From an uncultured Caryophanales bacterium (GTDB lineage: Bacteria > Bacillota_I > Bacilli_A > RF39 > UBA660): 35,243 nucleotides of DNA. Within the stretch, counting starts at the first letter, position 1. The number at the start of each line of letters is the position of its first letter. Below the pieces are notes generated by a model, which was given only the letters and a program-made list of their open reading frames with translations, was not told the origin of the DNA and made no database searches. Position numbers and translations under genes: made by a program. This document shows positions 13,359 to 21,894 of this stretch, piece by piece. The stretch covers positions 1 to 35,243 of the forward strand of contig CAMUMB010000008.1 of the NCBI GenBank assembly GCA_947089915.1, read 5' to 3'.

Positions 13359-13361
13359 ATA

Positions 13362-13601
13362 TTAACTCCTATTAATTAACGATTTCGCAAGTCTTTTTCT
13401 ACTTGCTTCTGTTATTTTAGGAGACTTTCCATCACCAGATTCATTCATAAATGTACAGTATGGAGTTTGCATTCCTTCCTCAATCATTTTTCCAATGTTT
13501 TCAATATTTGAGTGATCAAAATTTTCTTTGCTAAAGTTTGGTTCTACGTTATAAAATTGTCTATAAGCTTTACAAATTATTTTTGTTTCCTTATTTTCCA
13601 T
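13362..13601 (-). CDS. Small protein upstream of Fic, unknown
   Basis: A 79-aa soluble protein starting MENKETKIICKAYRQFYNVE and ending in a basic stretch (SRKRLAKSLINRS). AGGAGG is 9 nt before ATG 13601. It is the first gene of a two-gene operon with fic, separated by 3 nt. It shows no S/T-x-x-x-E-G/N motif like the VbhA antitoxin, and the Fic protein already has its own inhibitory helix, so calling it an antitoxin would be a guess. It could be a partner, target adaptor or regulator. Confidence 0.7.
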   Translation of the reverse strand: MENKETKIICKAYRQFYNVEPNFSKENFDHSNIENIGKMIEEGMQTPYCTFMNESGDGKSPKITEASRKRLAKSLINRS

Positions 13602-13622
13602 AGATAAATTCCTCCTATAAAT

Positions 13623-13652
13623 ATTATACTACATGAAAGATATTCACTTCAA
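13623..13652 (-). promoter_or_regulatory. Promoter of the fic operon
   Basis: Minus strand TTGAAG (13652-13647), 18-nt spacer, TATAAT (13628-13623), about 20 nt before the first start. Confidence 0.65.
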
Positions 13653-13726
13653 TTGAATTTGCACTTTTTTTCTTGATATATTTGTCTATTATAAATCATC
13701 TGAGTGTGTATTTACATTATCTTTTT

Positions 13727-13758
13727 AAAAGAACTGAAATAAAGTTCTTTTACTTGTA
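13727..13758 (+). repeat. Orphan hairpin repeat, left copy
   Basis: AAAAGAACT-GAAATA-AAGTTCTTTT hairpin followed by ACTTGTA. It is nearly identical to 14758-14792. No plus-strand gene ends just before it, so it does not serve an obvious terminator role here. Confidence 0.6.
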
Positions 13759-13765
13759 GGAATAC

Positions 13766-13794
13766 TTGACAAAAATAGAAAATAAATGTAAGAT
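13766..13794 (+). promoter_or_regulatory. Promoter of the 296-aa unknown gene
   Basis: TTGACA (13766-13771), 17-nt spacer, TAAGAT (13789-13794). The TTG that could be read as a start codon is the -35 element. Confidence 0.65.
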
Positions 13795-13822
13795 AAAATC
13801 ACTTTTTAAAAGGAATGGTTAT

Positions 13823-14713
13823 ATGTTGAATGATAATAAAAAAGTTATTCCTAAAGTGATATTTAAAAATAAAAAAATAGAAGATGAAATTAGTGAATGG
13901 ATTACTCAAAGTACTATTTCTACTCACAATGTGGATAAAAGTTTTGGATTGTTATTAAAAATTTGCGATATAGAACCTACAGAAACATGCACCCTATCTT
14001 CGAGTGAATATGGATATCAGTGTTATTTAAAAAATGCAAAAGAAACTGCAAATATATTGCTATATTTTGGTGATAATGAGGATTATCCAAAATTTTTAAT
14101 CAGATACCAGAATGTGGAAAAATTGTACGATTATTATCCTAAAGGGGACAATCGCGATATGCATTTTGAATTACAACGTTATGAAGCACAAAACCCAATT
14201 AATGGGAACGTGTATACAAAATATCCGTTAAGTTCACAACAAATATTGCAAAATGGAATCACTAAACTTCTGATAGATATAAAGTTAAAAGATAATGAGC
14301 ATTGTTTAGCAGATGAAGAAAATTTAAAACAATATTTATTAAATTTGGCTTTTCCAATTGAAATTGAAAGTGTGTATAAAAGAATTTGCGAATATCATCT
14401 TTCAAATATTAATTGTGCAGTTATACGACTAGAAATTACTAGAGAAAATAAAATAACGGACTTAATTTCTGTAGTCGATGGGCAATGGGAACAATTTACA
14501 AAAACAAAAAATGGAAAAACAGTTTCAATCTATAAAAGTAATAAGGAATATAGTTATCATGATGAAACAAAACAATATCAACAAGGCGTACTAAATATTC
14601 AAATACCAACAACTTTATGTGGGGTAGTATTAAATTCAACAGAGGTACTTGAAGAAATTGAGAGAGAAGTACAGAAGGTAAGATGTATTTCTCAAACTAT
14701 ATTTAAAAATTAG
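13823..14713 (+). CDS. Uncharacterised 296-aa soluble protein
   Basis: I do not recognise this protein. Start 13823 (MLNDNKKVIPKVIFK) is chosen because AAAGGA lies about 8 nt upstream and the promoter is placed just before it. It has no membrane helix or signal peptide. Composition is Asn/Lys/Tyr-rich and acidic in parts; the middle (about residues 60-120) and C-terminus (about 190-270, SVVDGQWEQFTKTKNGKTVS and following) look like mixed alpha/beta. It is a single gene with its own promoter, bracketed by two near-identical hairpin repeats about 1.03 kb apart. This suggests it arrived as a cassette. A and T content looks even higher than in neighbouring xfp, consistent with accessory DNA. Confidence 0.65.
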   Translation: MLNDNKKVIPKVIFKNKKIEDEISEWITQSTISTHNVDKSFGLLLKICDIEPTETCTLSSSEYGYQCYLKNAKETANILLYFGDNEDYPKFLIRYQNVEKLYDYYPKGDNRDMHFELQRYEAQNPINGNVYTKYPLSSQQILQNGITKLLIDIKLKDNEHCLADEENLKQYLLNLAFPIEIESVYKRICEYHLSNINCAVIRLEITRENKITDLISVVDGQWEQFTKTKNGKTVSIYKSNKEYSYHDETKQYQQGVLNIQIPTTLCGVVLNSTEVLEEIEREVQKVRCISQTIFKN

Positions 14714-14757
14714 AAAATGATAGTATGTCGTTATAGTAACATATAAAATTTTATATG

Positions 14758-14792
14758 AAAAGAACTGAAATAAAAGTTCTTTTTGCTTGCTA
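14758..14792 (+). terminator. Terminator / hairpin repeat, right copy
   Basis: AAAAGAACT-GAAATAA-AAGTTCTTTTT followed by GCTTGCTA. It is placed 45 nt after the unknown gene, where a terminator is expected, and is a near copy of 13727-13758. Confidence 0.7.
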
Positions 14793-14814
14793 TTTGAAAT
14801 CAATTTATGTACAA

Positions 14815-14820
14815 TATAAT
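14815..14820 (+). promoter_or_regulatory. -10 element of xfp
   Basis: TATAAT 31 nt before the start. The -35 is ambiguous: TTGAAA gives a 15-nt spacer, or TTGCTA pairs with TACAAT at 17 nt. Confidence 0.5.
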
Positions 14821-14850
14821 TAGGGTAAAAGAATAGAAAAGAGGGGCTAT

Positions 14851-17262
14851 ATGTTTAGTTTTTATAATCCAACGCCAATTCTTGAGGCGAAAAATACATT
14901 AGAACCTGATATGTTAAAAAAAATGGATGCTTATTTTAGGGCAGCAAACTACCTATCAGTGGGACAACTTTATCTGCTAGATAATCCTTTATTACATGAA
15001 CCGTTAAAAAAAGAACACATCAAACGTAAAATTGTGGGACATTGGGGAACAGTACCTGGACAGAACTTTATTTATGTCCATTTAAATCGTGTCATTAAAG
15101 AGTATGACTTAAATATGATTTATGTATCTGGACCTGGGCATGGTGGAAATGCAATTGTTTCCAATGTATATCTAGAAGGCAGTTACAGTGAAGTTTATCC
15201 AGATGTCAGTGAAGATTTAGAAGGTATGAAAAAATTATTCAAGCAATTTTCATTTCCGGGTGGAATTTCTAGCCATGTTGCTCCAGAAACACCTGGTTCT
15301 ATTAACGAAGGAGGAGAACTTGGTTATTCTTTAGCGCACTCTTTTGGAGCAGTCTTTGATAATCCTGATTTGATTGCCGCTTGTGTAATTGGGGATGGAG
15401 AAGCGGAGACAGGACCACTCGCAACCTCTTGGCATTCCAACAAATTTTTAAATCCGATCACCGATGGAGCAGTTTTACCTATTTTGCATTTAAACGGTTA
15501 TAAGATAAGTAATCCAACTGTTTTCTCTCGTATCTCAGATGAAGAATCTAAGAAATTTTTTGAAGGATGTGGATGGAAGCCTTACTATGTAGAAGGCGAT
15601 GATCCAATGGTAATGCATGAAAAAATGGCAGCTGTTATGGATCAAGTCATTACAGAAATCAAAGAAATACAAAATCATGCACGTACAACGAATGATGCTT
15701 CAAGACCTATGTGGCCTATGATTGTTTTCCGTTCTCCAAAGGGTTGGACGGGGCCAAAAGTAGTGGATGACAAGCAAATTGAAGGAACATTCCGTGCGCA
15801 TCAAGTGCCGATTCCAATGGATAAAGAAGAACATATTGGAATGTTAGAAGCATGGATGAAAAGTTATCATCCAGAAGAATTGTTTGATGAGAATGGTGCT
15901 TTAATTCCAGAACTTAAGGAACTTGCCCCTACTGGTAATCATCGTATGGGTTCTAATCCGCATACCAATGGTGGTATCTTATTAAAAGAACTAAGAATGC
16001 CAGATTTTCGTAATTATGGGCTTGCAGTAGAAAAACCAGGAGCCGTAGAGGCACAAGATATGTTAGTACTTGGTAATTTTGTAAGAGATATATTTGCTCG
16101 TAATGAAGAAGAACATAATTTTCGCATTTTTGGACCAGATGAAACGATGTCCAATCGGTTGAGTAAAGTATTTGAAGAAGTAAACCGTGCTTGGAATGTC
16201 AAAACAAAAGACAACGATGAGTTTTTAGCGCCTGATGGTAGAGTTATGGATTCCATGCTCAGTGAACATTTGTGTGAAGGCTGGCTAGAGGGTTATTTAT
16301 TAACAGGACGTCATGGATTTTTTGCAAGTTATGAAGCATTTGCGCGCATTATCGATTCTATGTTCAGCCAGCATGCCAAATGGTTAAAGGTAACCAAAGA
16401 ATTGCCATGGAGGCAAAAAATTGCATCTTTGAATTACATATTAACTTCCAATGTTTGGCAACAGGATCATAATGGGTATACGCATCAAGATCCAGGTTTC
16501 TTAGACCATGTTGCAAATAAAAAAGCTGATATTGTTCGTATGTATCTGCCACCAGATGCGAACTGTTTATTATCTGTATTTGATCATTGTATTCGCAGTA
16601 AAAACTATGTCAATGTTATTGTTGCTTCCAAACATCCACGTCCACAATGGTTAACCATGGAACAAGCAGTTCGTCATTGTACGCAAGGAATTGGTATTTG
16701 GAACTGGGCTAGTAATGATCAGCACGTAGAACCAGATATTATTTTGGCTACTTGTGGAGATACCCCTACTTTAGAAGGACTTGCAGCGGTAACTTTAATG
16801 CGAAAATATTTACCAGAAGTGAAAATTCGTTTTATCAATGTTGTGGATTTGATGAAATTGGTTCCTCATGAAGATCATCCACATGGTCTTACAGATCAAG
16901 ATTATGATATTTTATTTACGAAAAATAAACCAATCGTCTTTGTTTTCCATGGATATCAATCTTTAATTCATGAACTTTTATATCACCGTCATAACCGAAA
17001 TTTACACGTATGTGGGTACAAAGAAGAAGGAACTATCACAACTCCATTTGATATGCGTGTTCAAAATGAGATCGATCGATATCATTTAGTTATGGATATG
17101 ATTCAAAGATTACCACAACTTGGCAATCGTGGTGCTTATGTATTCCAATTAATGCGTGATAAGTTAGTAGAGCATAAGCAATATATAAAAGAGTATGGCG
17201 AAGATATGCCAGAGGTAAAAGATTGGAAATGGGAAACCATTCATTCAGATGTTACGCAATAA
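14851..17262 (+). CDS. xfp: Xylulose-5-P/fructose-6-P phosphoketolase
   Basis: An 803-aa thiamine-diphosphate enzyme of full family length. It splits xylulose 5-phosphate (and usually fructose 6-phosphate) with phosphate to acetyl phosphate plus glyceraldehyde 3-phosphate or erythrose 4-phosphate. Family signatures are visible: catalytic GHWGT (H64), GPGHGG (H97), [16 protein letters not shown] (153-168) and the ThDP/Mg motif GDGEAETG (181-188) with WHSNKFLNP. The C-terminal transketolase-like domain is intact ([26 protein letters not shown]). It suggests heterofermentative sugar breakdown with ATP gained through acetate kinase. GAGGGG precedes ATG 14851. The following ABC transporter starts 15 nt after its stop and may be co-transcribed. 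Confidence 0.97.
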   Translation: MFSFYNPTPILEAKNTLEPDMLKKMDAYFRAANYLSVGQLYLLDNPLLHEPLKKEHIKRKIVGHWGTVPGQNFIYVHLNRVIKEYDLNMIYVSGPGHGGNAIVSNVYLEGSYSEVYPDVSEDLEGMKKLFKQFSFPGGISSHVAPETPGSINEGGELGYSLAHSFGAVFDNPDLIAACVIGDGEAETGPLATSWHSNKFLNPITDGAVLPILHLNGYKISNPTVFSRISDEESKKFFEGCGWKPYYVEGDDPMVMHEKMAAVMDQVITEIKEIQNHARTTNDASRPMWPMIVFRSPKGWTGPKVVDDKQIEGTFRAHQVPIPMDKEEHIGMLEAWMKSYHPEELFDENGALIPELKELAPTGNHRMGSNPHTNGGILLKELRMPDFRNYGLAVEKPGAVEAQDMLVLGNFVRDIFARNEEEHNFRIFGPDETMSNRLSKVFEEVNRAWNVKTKDNDEFLAPDGRVMDSMLSEHLCEGWLEGYLLTGRHGFFASYEAFARIIDSMFSQHAKWLKVTKELPWRQKIASLNYILTSNVWQQDHNGYTHQDPGFLDHVANKKADIVRMYLPPDANCLLSVFDHCIRSKNYVNVIVASKHPRPQWLTMEQAVRHCTQGIGIWNWASNDQHVEPDIILATCGDTPTLEGLAAVTLMRKYLPEVKIRFINVVDLMKLVPHEDHPHGLTDQDYDILFTKNKPIVFVFHGYQSLIHELLYHRHNRNLHVCGYKEEGTITTPFDMRVQNEIDRYHLVMDMIQRLPQLGNRGAYVFQLMRDKLVEHKQYIKEYGEDMPEVKDWKWETIHSDVTQ

Positions 17263-17277
17263 TAGGATGTGTTGAAA

Positions 17278-19770
17278 ATGATTGAACTCAAAAATGTCAG
17301 TAAAATTTATCATTCTAAAAAAGGCAATGATACCGTTGCCTTAAATCATATCCATTTAAAAATTGGTAATAAGGGAATGTTATTTATCATTGGAAAAAGT
17401 GGAAGTGGGAAATCTACATTACTCAATTTATTAGGGGGACTCGATAGTTTAACCAGTGGTGAACTTTTTATCAATGGTAACAATATCAGTCGTTTTCGTA
17501 AAAGGAAATATGATGCATATCGTAATACTTATGTTGGATTTATTTTTCAAGAATTTAATGTTTTAGAGCAATATAATGTCTATGAAAATATCGAATTGGC
17601 ATTGCAACTGCAAAATCGAAAAAGTCAAAGAGAACAGGTTGACCATTTATTAAATCAATTGGGGTTAAGTGAATTAGGAAATCGAAAAATCAATGAGTTA
17701 TCTGGAGGTCAAAAACAAAGAGTTGCAATCGCGAGAGCATTAATCAAAAAACCACAGATTATTCTTGCGGATGAACCAACTGGAAATCTAGATAAAAATT
17801 CGGGAGAACAGATTTTTGATATTCTAAAAGAAATCAGTAAAAATCAGTTAGTAATTGTTGTATCTCATGATAAAGAAGCAACGCTCAAATACGCAGATCG
17901 TATTGTTGAAATGGAAGATGGAACTATTATTCATGATTCGAATGAAACGGTAAATTTTGAAGAAGAAAACTTTGAATTGAAAAAATCAAAATTACCAATT
18001 TCGTATGCACTCAAAATGGCATTTACTAATTTTAAACGAAAACCTTTTAAATTATTCATGACCGTTTTATTAACTGCAATTTCCCTTATTTTTATGGGGA
18101 TAACAGTAAATTGTGCGTTGTTTGATGACACGATGCTTGTGGTAAACACGATGAAGGATAATCAAAATTATATTTATGATGTCTATTATTCTAAGTTTGA
18201 ATTAAGGGGAGCTATGACACCACTTAGTTTAACAGAATCAAATATCCATCAGATTCAAACAATTACCAAACAAAAAGGAAATCCTGTATATGAATTAATC
18301 GATAATGGTAAAGGGTTAACATTCCAATTTGGAGATAATCTAAATCCAAATGCATATTATAGAGATTACTTTACCAATTTTCGATTTGTAGAAGTAAATG
18401 ACTCTAATATTTTAGGAAATATGATTGGAAAAGAACCAACACAAAATAATGAAATTGTAGTACACAAATATTTTGCCGATTATGCAATGAAATTTGGAAT
18501 TTTAGCATCAAATAACGAGCTTTATTTTCCAAAAAGTTATGAGGAATTAGTCAATTCTAAAATGGAGCTTCAGTTAGGAGAAAATAAAGTTATCATTACA
18601 GGTATTATAGACGATGATGATACTTTATATCAAAAAGCGAAAGAAACAGGAATTTTTGAAAGTGATCGATTGCAGCACTATTTTGAAATGCATTATAGAG
18701 GTAAAGCCCAAAATATCTATGTGAAAGGTTTTACAGAAAATGTCGGTTTAAGAATGAATCAAGAAGAAATTTTAAATTATATGAGTATTACAAATAGTGA
18801 TTATGAGAAGTATCAGCAATCTATTTTTGGAAATATTCATAGTTTGAAAGATATGAGTACCATTGTAACTCGTAATGGTATAGAAACAATTTCCTCATTA
18901 GAAAAGGATGAAATCATTCTTTCTATTGCTTCTCTGAAAAAATTTGATCGAACATTTGAGGAAAAATGGAATCATTATTTAGAAGAACATAAATATGGAG
19001 TGTATGATGACACTTTAAAAGCGTTTATTCGTATTTATTTAAATGAACTGGATTCCTCTTTCTATATTAGAATTCCACTACAGGAGGATACTTCTTATCA
19101 GTATATAGAGGCAAAATTAGTTGGGGTATCATTGGATGAAACTAATTATATTAGTACACAATATGTAGAAGAATATCATCCGATATTAAAAAAAGTAACT
19201 GCTCTCAAAATCTATGATAACAATACCAAAAATTTAACGGAAGCATTTCAAAAGATGAAATATAGAGAAGCGATGAATGAGGAACAAGAATCAGGAACTT
19301 ATTACAACTATGTTACCGATATTGGAAAAGAGGATATGGCATTTGTTATGAACTCTTATAAATTTTTAACTATTTATATTTTGATTGTGAGCCTGATATT
19401 TGTGTTATTTACATTTCTCTTGTTTTCTAATTTTATATCAGTATCCATTTCTTACTCAAAAAAGGAAATTGGAATTTTAAGAGCTTTGGGTGCGAATCAC
19501 ATGGATGTCATTAAAATATTTGGATATGAATCTGTTATGATTGGTATTCTAGCTTGGATTTTATCTCTTGTTGGATTTAATATTACATGTAATGTTTTAA
19601 ATCGTTCTATGTTTGGACATTTATATTATACATTAAATGGAATTGTAGTTCATCCGCTTATTCCAGTGATTATGCTCGTTTATACGATTTGTATTGCGAT
19701 ACTGATTACTGTCTTTTCCATTCATAGAATTGTAAAAATAAAACCAATTGACGCTATTTTAAATAAATAA
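17278..19770 (+). CDS. ABC transporter, fused ATPase and FtsX/MacB-type permease
   Basis: An 830-aa single-chain ABC protein. Residues 1-225 form the ATPase: Walker A GKSGSGKST (39-47), Q-loop FIFQEF, signature LSGGQKQR, Walker B IILADEPTGNLD and H-loop VVSHD, of the LolD/MacB class. A membrane helix follows near 255-275 (FMTVLLTAISLIFMGI), then a large extracytoplasmic domain of roughly 400 residues, and three C-terminal helices of the FtsX fold (about 695-825). MacB-type machines act by mechanotransmission from outside the membrane and export peptides or drugs or control cell-wall enzymes. The substrate here is unknown. ATG 17278 follows AGGATGT; a GTG nine bases earlier is less likely. Confidence 0.88.
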   Translation: MIELKNVSKIYHSKKGNDTVALNHIHLKIGNKGMLFIIGKSGSGKSTLLNLLGGLDSLTSGELFINGNNISRFRKRKYDAYRNTYVGFIFQEFNVLEQYNVYENIELALQLQNRKSQREQVDHLLNQLGLSELGNRKINELSGGQKQRVAIARALIKKPQIILADEPTGNLDKNSGEQIFDILKEISKNQLVIVVSHDKEATLKYADRIVEMEDGTIIHDSNETVNFEEENFELKKSKLPISYALKMAFTNFKRKPFKLFMTVLLTAISLIFMGITVNCALFDDTMLVVNTMKDNQNYIYDVYYSKFELRGAMTPLSLTESNIHQIQTITKQKGNPVYELIDNGKGLTFQFGDNLNPNAYYRDYFTNFRFVEVNDSNILGNMIGKEPTQNNEIVVHKYFADYAMKFGILASNNELYFPKSYEELVNSKMELQLGENKVIITGIIDDDDTLYQKAKETGIFESDRLQHYFEMHYRGKAQNIYVKGFTENVGLRMNQEEILNYMSITNSDYEKYQQSIFGNIHSLKDMSTIVTRNGIETISSLEKDEIILSIASLKKFDRTFEEKWNHYLEEHKYGVYDDTLKAFIRIYLNELDSSFYIRIPLQEDTSYQYIEAKLVGVSLDETNYISTQYVEEYHPILKKVTALKIYDNNTKNLTEAFQKMKYREAMNEEQESGTYYNYVTDIGKEDMAFVMNSYKFLTIYILIVSLIFVLFTFLLFSNFISVSISYSKKEIGILRALGANHMDVIKIFGYESVMIGILAWILSLVGFNITCNVLNRSMFGHLYYTLNGIVVHPLIPVIMLVYTICIAILITVFSIHRIVKIKPIDAILNK

Positions 19771-19778
19771 AGCTAAAT

Positions 19779-19812
19779 AAAAAATCTTTCCAAATTCTGA
19801 AAAGATTTTTTT
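19779..19812 (+). terminator. Terminator after the ABC transporter
   Basis: AAAAATCTTTCC / GAAAAGATTTTTTT hairpin with a short loop and T-run. Confidence 0.75.
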
Positions 19813-19840
19813 GTAGAAAATGAAAATTTGTAAAAAGTAA

Positions 19841-19869
19841 TTTACATTTATATATACTGTTGGTATAAT
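19841..19869 (+). promoter_or_regulatory. Toxin promoter, copy 3
   Basis: TTTACA (19841-19846), 17-nt spacer, TATAAT (19864-19869). Confidence 0.7.
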
Positions 19870-19907
19870 ATTTATAGGATATGTTTGATTTACGTCAGAT
19901 GCTTTTT

Positions 19908-19935
19908 CCTTTCTTTTACTTTTGTAAATGAAAGG
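19908..19935 (+). promoter_or_regulatory. Hairpin sequestering the toxin Shine-Dalgarno, copy 3
   Basis: CCTTTC (19908-19913) pairs with GAAAGG (19930-19935), continuing as TTTAC/GTAAA around a TTTT loop. It hides the AAAGG part of AAAGGTGG. The placement is the same as in copies 1 and 2, with unrelated bases. Confidence 0.7.
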
Positions 19936-19947
19936 TGGTGATGTATT

Positions 19948-20025
19948 ATGAGAAAGAATGAAAAATGTCTTTACTTCATAATCTTGCTATTATTTCTAGT
20001 AATTTTTATATTATTATGTAAATAA
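19948..20025 (+). CDS. Small hydrophobic peptide, putative type I toxin, copy 3
   Basis: A 25-aa peptide: basic head MRKNEKCLYF, hydrophobic core IILLLFLVIFILL, tail CK. It follows the same charge-hydrophobic-Lys pattern as copies 1 and 2 with little residue identity. AAAGGTGG is 9 nt before ATG 19948; an ATG at 19941 is too close to the site. Sense promoter, leader hairpin, terminator and convergent antisense gene are arranged as in the tandem copies. It is a diverged family member. Toxin function is inferred from architecture. Confidence 0.7.
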   Translation: MRKNEKCLYFIILLLFLVIFILLCK

Positions 20026-20141
20026 TAAAGGCATCTGCAATTCACATCTGTGCTTTGTTAGATGCCAGTTCTCATAGGGAATGCATTTGACTCTCTACAA
20101 TCAAATGTATCTTTTTTTATTGTATGAAGTTTCCTTCATCT
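20024..20141 (-). ncRNA. Convergent antisense RNA (antitoxin), copy 3
   Basis: A predicted RNA of about 118 nt. It runs from promoter 20148-20176 to a terminator made by AGATGCC (20060-20066) and GGCATCT (20030-20036), followed on the minus strand by TTTATTATTT. Its 5' hairpin ATGAAG-GAAA-CTTCAT is shared in form with copies 1 and 2. It overlaps the 3' end of the peptide mRNA. Confidence 0.65.
20077..20118 (+). terminator. Terminator of toxin mRNA, copy 3
   Basis: ATGCATTTGA (20081-20090) pairs with TCAAATGTAT (20101-20110), followed by CTTTTTTT. Confidence 0.65.
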
Positions 20142-20147
20142 AAATAC

Positions 20148-20176
20148 ACTATAGCATATTTTTTTGAAGCTTTCAA
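20148..20176 (-). promoter_or_regulatory. Antisense RNA promoter, copy 3
   Basis: Minus strand TTGAAA (20176-20171), 17-nt spacer, TATAGT (20153-20148). Confidence 0.7.
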
Positions 20177-20268
20177 TTATTTTTGATTTATCCTCAGCTA
20201 TTTGTATACAATTTTAGAAAAGATAGATTTTTTGAAGAGAGTCGTGTACAATAGTAATAGGTGATAGC

Positions 20269-21249
20269 ATGGGAATGTTTGATAAATTCAAAAACTTATT
20301 TCAAAAAGAAAGTAAAGAAGAAGTAGAGAAATATGATGTTGGCTTAGAAAAAACAAGAAAAGAATTTACTTCAAAATTAAACTTACTGACAATGAAACAT
20401 AACCGTATTGATGAAGAATACTATGAAGAATTAGAAGATATATTAATTGAGGCTGATATTGGGGTGAACACGGTAATCCATTTTATCGATCAGCTAAGGG
20501 CAAGGGTAAAAAAAGAAAATATTTTAAACGTAACTGATTTGAAGGAAATTATTGTGGATGAGATGTTTATCATCTATGTACAGAATCAGATTATTGTTAA
20601 CAAAATTAATTATAGTCAGGAAGGACCAACTGTGATTTTATTTGTAGGAGTAAATGGTGCAGGAAAAACGACAACGATTGGGAAACTCGCCTATCAGATG
20701 AAAAACCAATGTAAAAAAGTGTTACTCATTGCAGGAGATACCTTTCGAGCTGGAGCAGTAGAACAATTGGTAGAATGGGGAGAACGTACATCTTGTGATG
20801 TTGTTTATAAAATGGAAGCAGATCCTGCAAGTGTAATTTATGATGGTCTAGAAAAAGCAAAAAAAGAATCTTATGATGTGGTATTAATTGATACAGCAGG
20901 TAGACTTCAAAATAAAGTGAATTTGATGAATGAACTTGAAAAAATCAATAAAGTCATTGGCAAAATCATTCCAAATGCACCACATGAGACATTGCTTGTT
21001 ATGGATGCGACAACAGGTCAAAATGGAATTCGGCAAGCGAAAAGTTTTCAAGAAATTACGAATATTACAGGGATTGTGTTAACAAAATTAGATGGAACTG
21101 CGAAAGGCGGTATTGTACTGGCAATCAAAGATAGTGTTGGAATTCCTGTCAAATATGTAGGCCTTGGAGAACAAAAAGAAGACTTACGTGTCTTTGATAT
21201 TGAAAAATATATTTATGGATTATTTAAAGAAATGGATGAAGAAAAATGA
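20269..21249 (+). CDS. ftsY: FtsY, signal recognition particle receptor
   Basis: A 326-aa SRP-type GTPase. P-loop GVNGAGKTTTIGKL (127-140), GDTFRAGAVEQL, DTAGR and TKLDGTAKGG are all present, as is the closing GLGEQKEDLRVF. It has only a short acidic N-terminal region (about 25 residues, MGMFDKFKNLFQKESKEE) ahead of the NG domain, as in most Gram-positives. It docks ribosome-SRP complexes at the membrane for co-translational insertion. AGGTGAT precedes ATG 20269. Its TGA overlaps the ATG of the next gene by 4 nt, so the three genes ftsY-membrane protein-ylxM look like an operon. Confidence 0.96.
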   Translation: MGMFDKFKNLFQKESKEEVEKYDVGLEKTRKEFTSKLNLLTMKHNRIDEEYYEELEDILIEADIGVNTVIHFIDQLRARVKKENILNVTDLKEIIVDEMFIIYVQNQIIVNKINYSQEGPTVILFVGVNGAGKTTTIGKLAYQMKNQCKKVLLIAGDTFRAGAVEQLVEWGERTSCDVVYKMEADPASVIYDGLEKAKKESYDVVLIDTAGRLQNKVNLMNELEKINKVIGKIIPNAPHETLLVMDATTGQNGIRQAKSFQEITNITGIVLTKLDGTAKGGIVLAIKDSVGIPVKYVGLGEQKEDLRVFDIEKYIYGLFKEMDEEK

Positions 21250-21521
21250 AAGAAAACAGTACAGTATTTGAAAGATTAAAAGGAAGAGAAGCCATTTATT
21301 CTTCGGGATTATTTTTCCAATTTGTACTTTTAATCGCACTCATTATACTTGCGGTTTGTACTTTATTTGTATCTGAGTTTAAAGTGGCATTACAGGTACT
21401 TGTGGTACTATTATTACTTACTATGGGTTTTAACAATCATACAATTTTTAAAAGAAAAGGATTTACCTTGCTATATATAATTGCAGGCTTTGCTTTTCTA
21501 TTTACGACTATCACGGGGTGA
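21246..21521 (+). CDS. Small membrane protein between ftsY and ylxM
   Basis: A 91-aa protein with a charged N-terminus (KENSTVFERLKGREAIYSS) and three hydrophobic segments at about 22-42, 48-60 and 74-90. It overlaps ftsY by ATGA. No family recognised. The operon position suggests a role linked to membrane protein insertion, but that is only context. Confidence 0.7.
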   Translation: MKENSTVFERLKGREAIYSSGLFFQFVLLIALIILAVCTLFVSEFKVALQVLVVLLLLTMGFNNHTIFKRKGFTLLYIIAGFAFLFTTITG

Positions 21522-21525
21522 TTAT

Positions 21526-21816
21526 ATGCAAGATAGACTATATCTGATTGATTTATATGATTTATATGGAGAACTTTTAACGGAAAAGCAACAGGCCTAT
21601 TTTGAAGATTACTATTTTTCTAATTTATCGTTAGCTGAAATAGCCGAAAATATGGATGTTAGTAGAAATGCAGTTCATAATCAAATTAAAGATGCTGAAG
21701 AAAAATTGTCTTATTATGAAGCGCATTTACATTTATATGAACGAAATGTCAAAATAAAAGAAATAGTAAAATCATTAGATGATAATCTGCAACATCAAAT
21801 AGAAGAACTGCTATAG
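21526..21816 (+). CDS. ylxM: YlxM/p13-like SRP-associated HTH protein
   Basis: A 96-aa protein with a sigma-70 region-4-like helix-turn-helix: LTEKQQAYFEDYYFSNLSLAEIAENMDVSRNAVHNQIK, with the SRNAV recognition helix. YlxM normally sits with ffh and ftsY and is thought to modulate SRP GTPase activity. Start 21526 follows GGGGTGA; an earlier in-frame codon lies within the preceding gene. Here ffh is about 4 kb away, beyond unrelated genes. Confidence 0.85.
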   Translation: MQDRLYLIDLYDLYGELLTEKQQAYFEDYYFSNLSLAEIAENMDVSRNAVHNQIKDAEEKLSYYEAHLHLYERNVKIKEIVKSLDDNLQHQIEELL

Positions 21817-21830
21817 ATTTATAGAATAAA

Positions 21831-21859
21831 TTGAATTAATTTTGTTAACAGTGTATAAT
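21831..21859 (+). promoter_or_regulatory. Promoter of the prepilin-like gene
   Basis: TTGAAT (21831-21836), 17-nt spacer, TATAAT (21854-21859). Confidence 0.7.
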
Positions 21860-21894
21860 AATTGTATTAAGTAAAAATAGTGGGAGATGTTGTT

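Noticed and set aside
13766-13822. TTG start extending the 296-aa unknown gene by 19 codons
   Set aside because: The TTG is the first part of TTGACA, a -35 element with TAAGAT 17 nt downstream; a better ATG and ribosome site follow at 13823.
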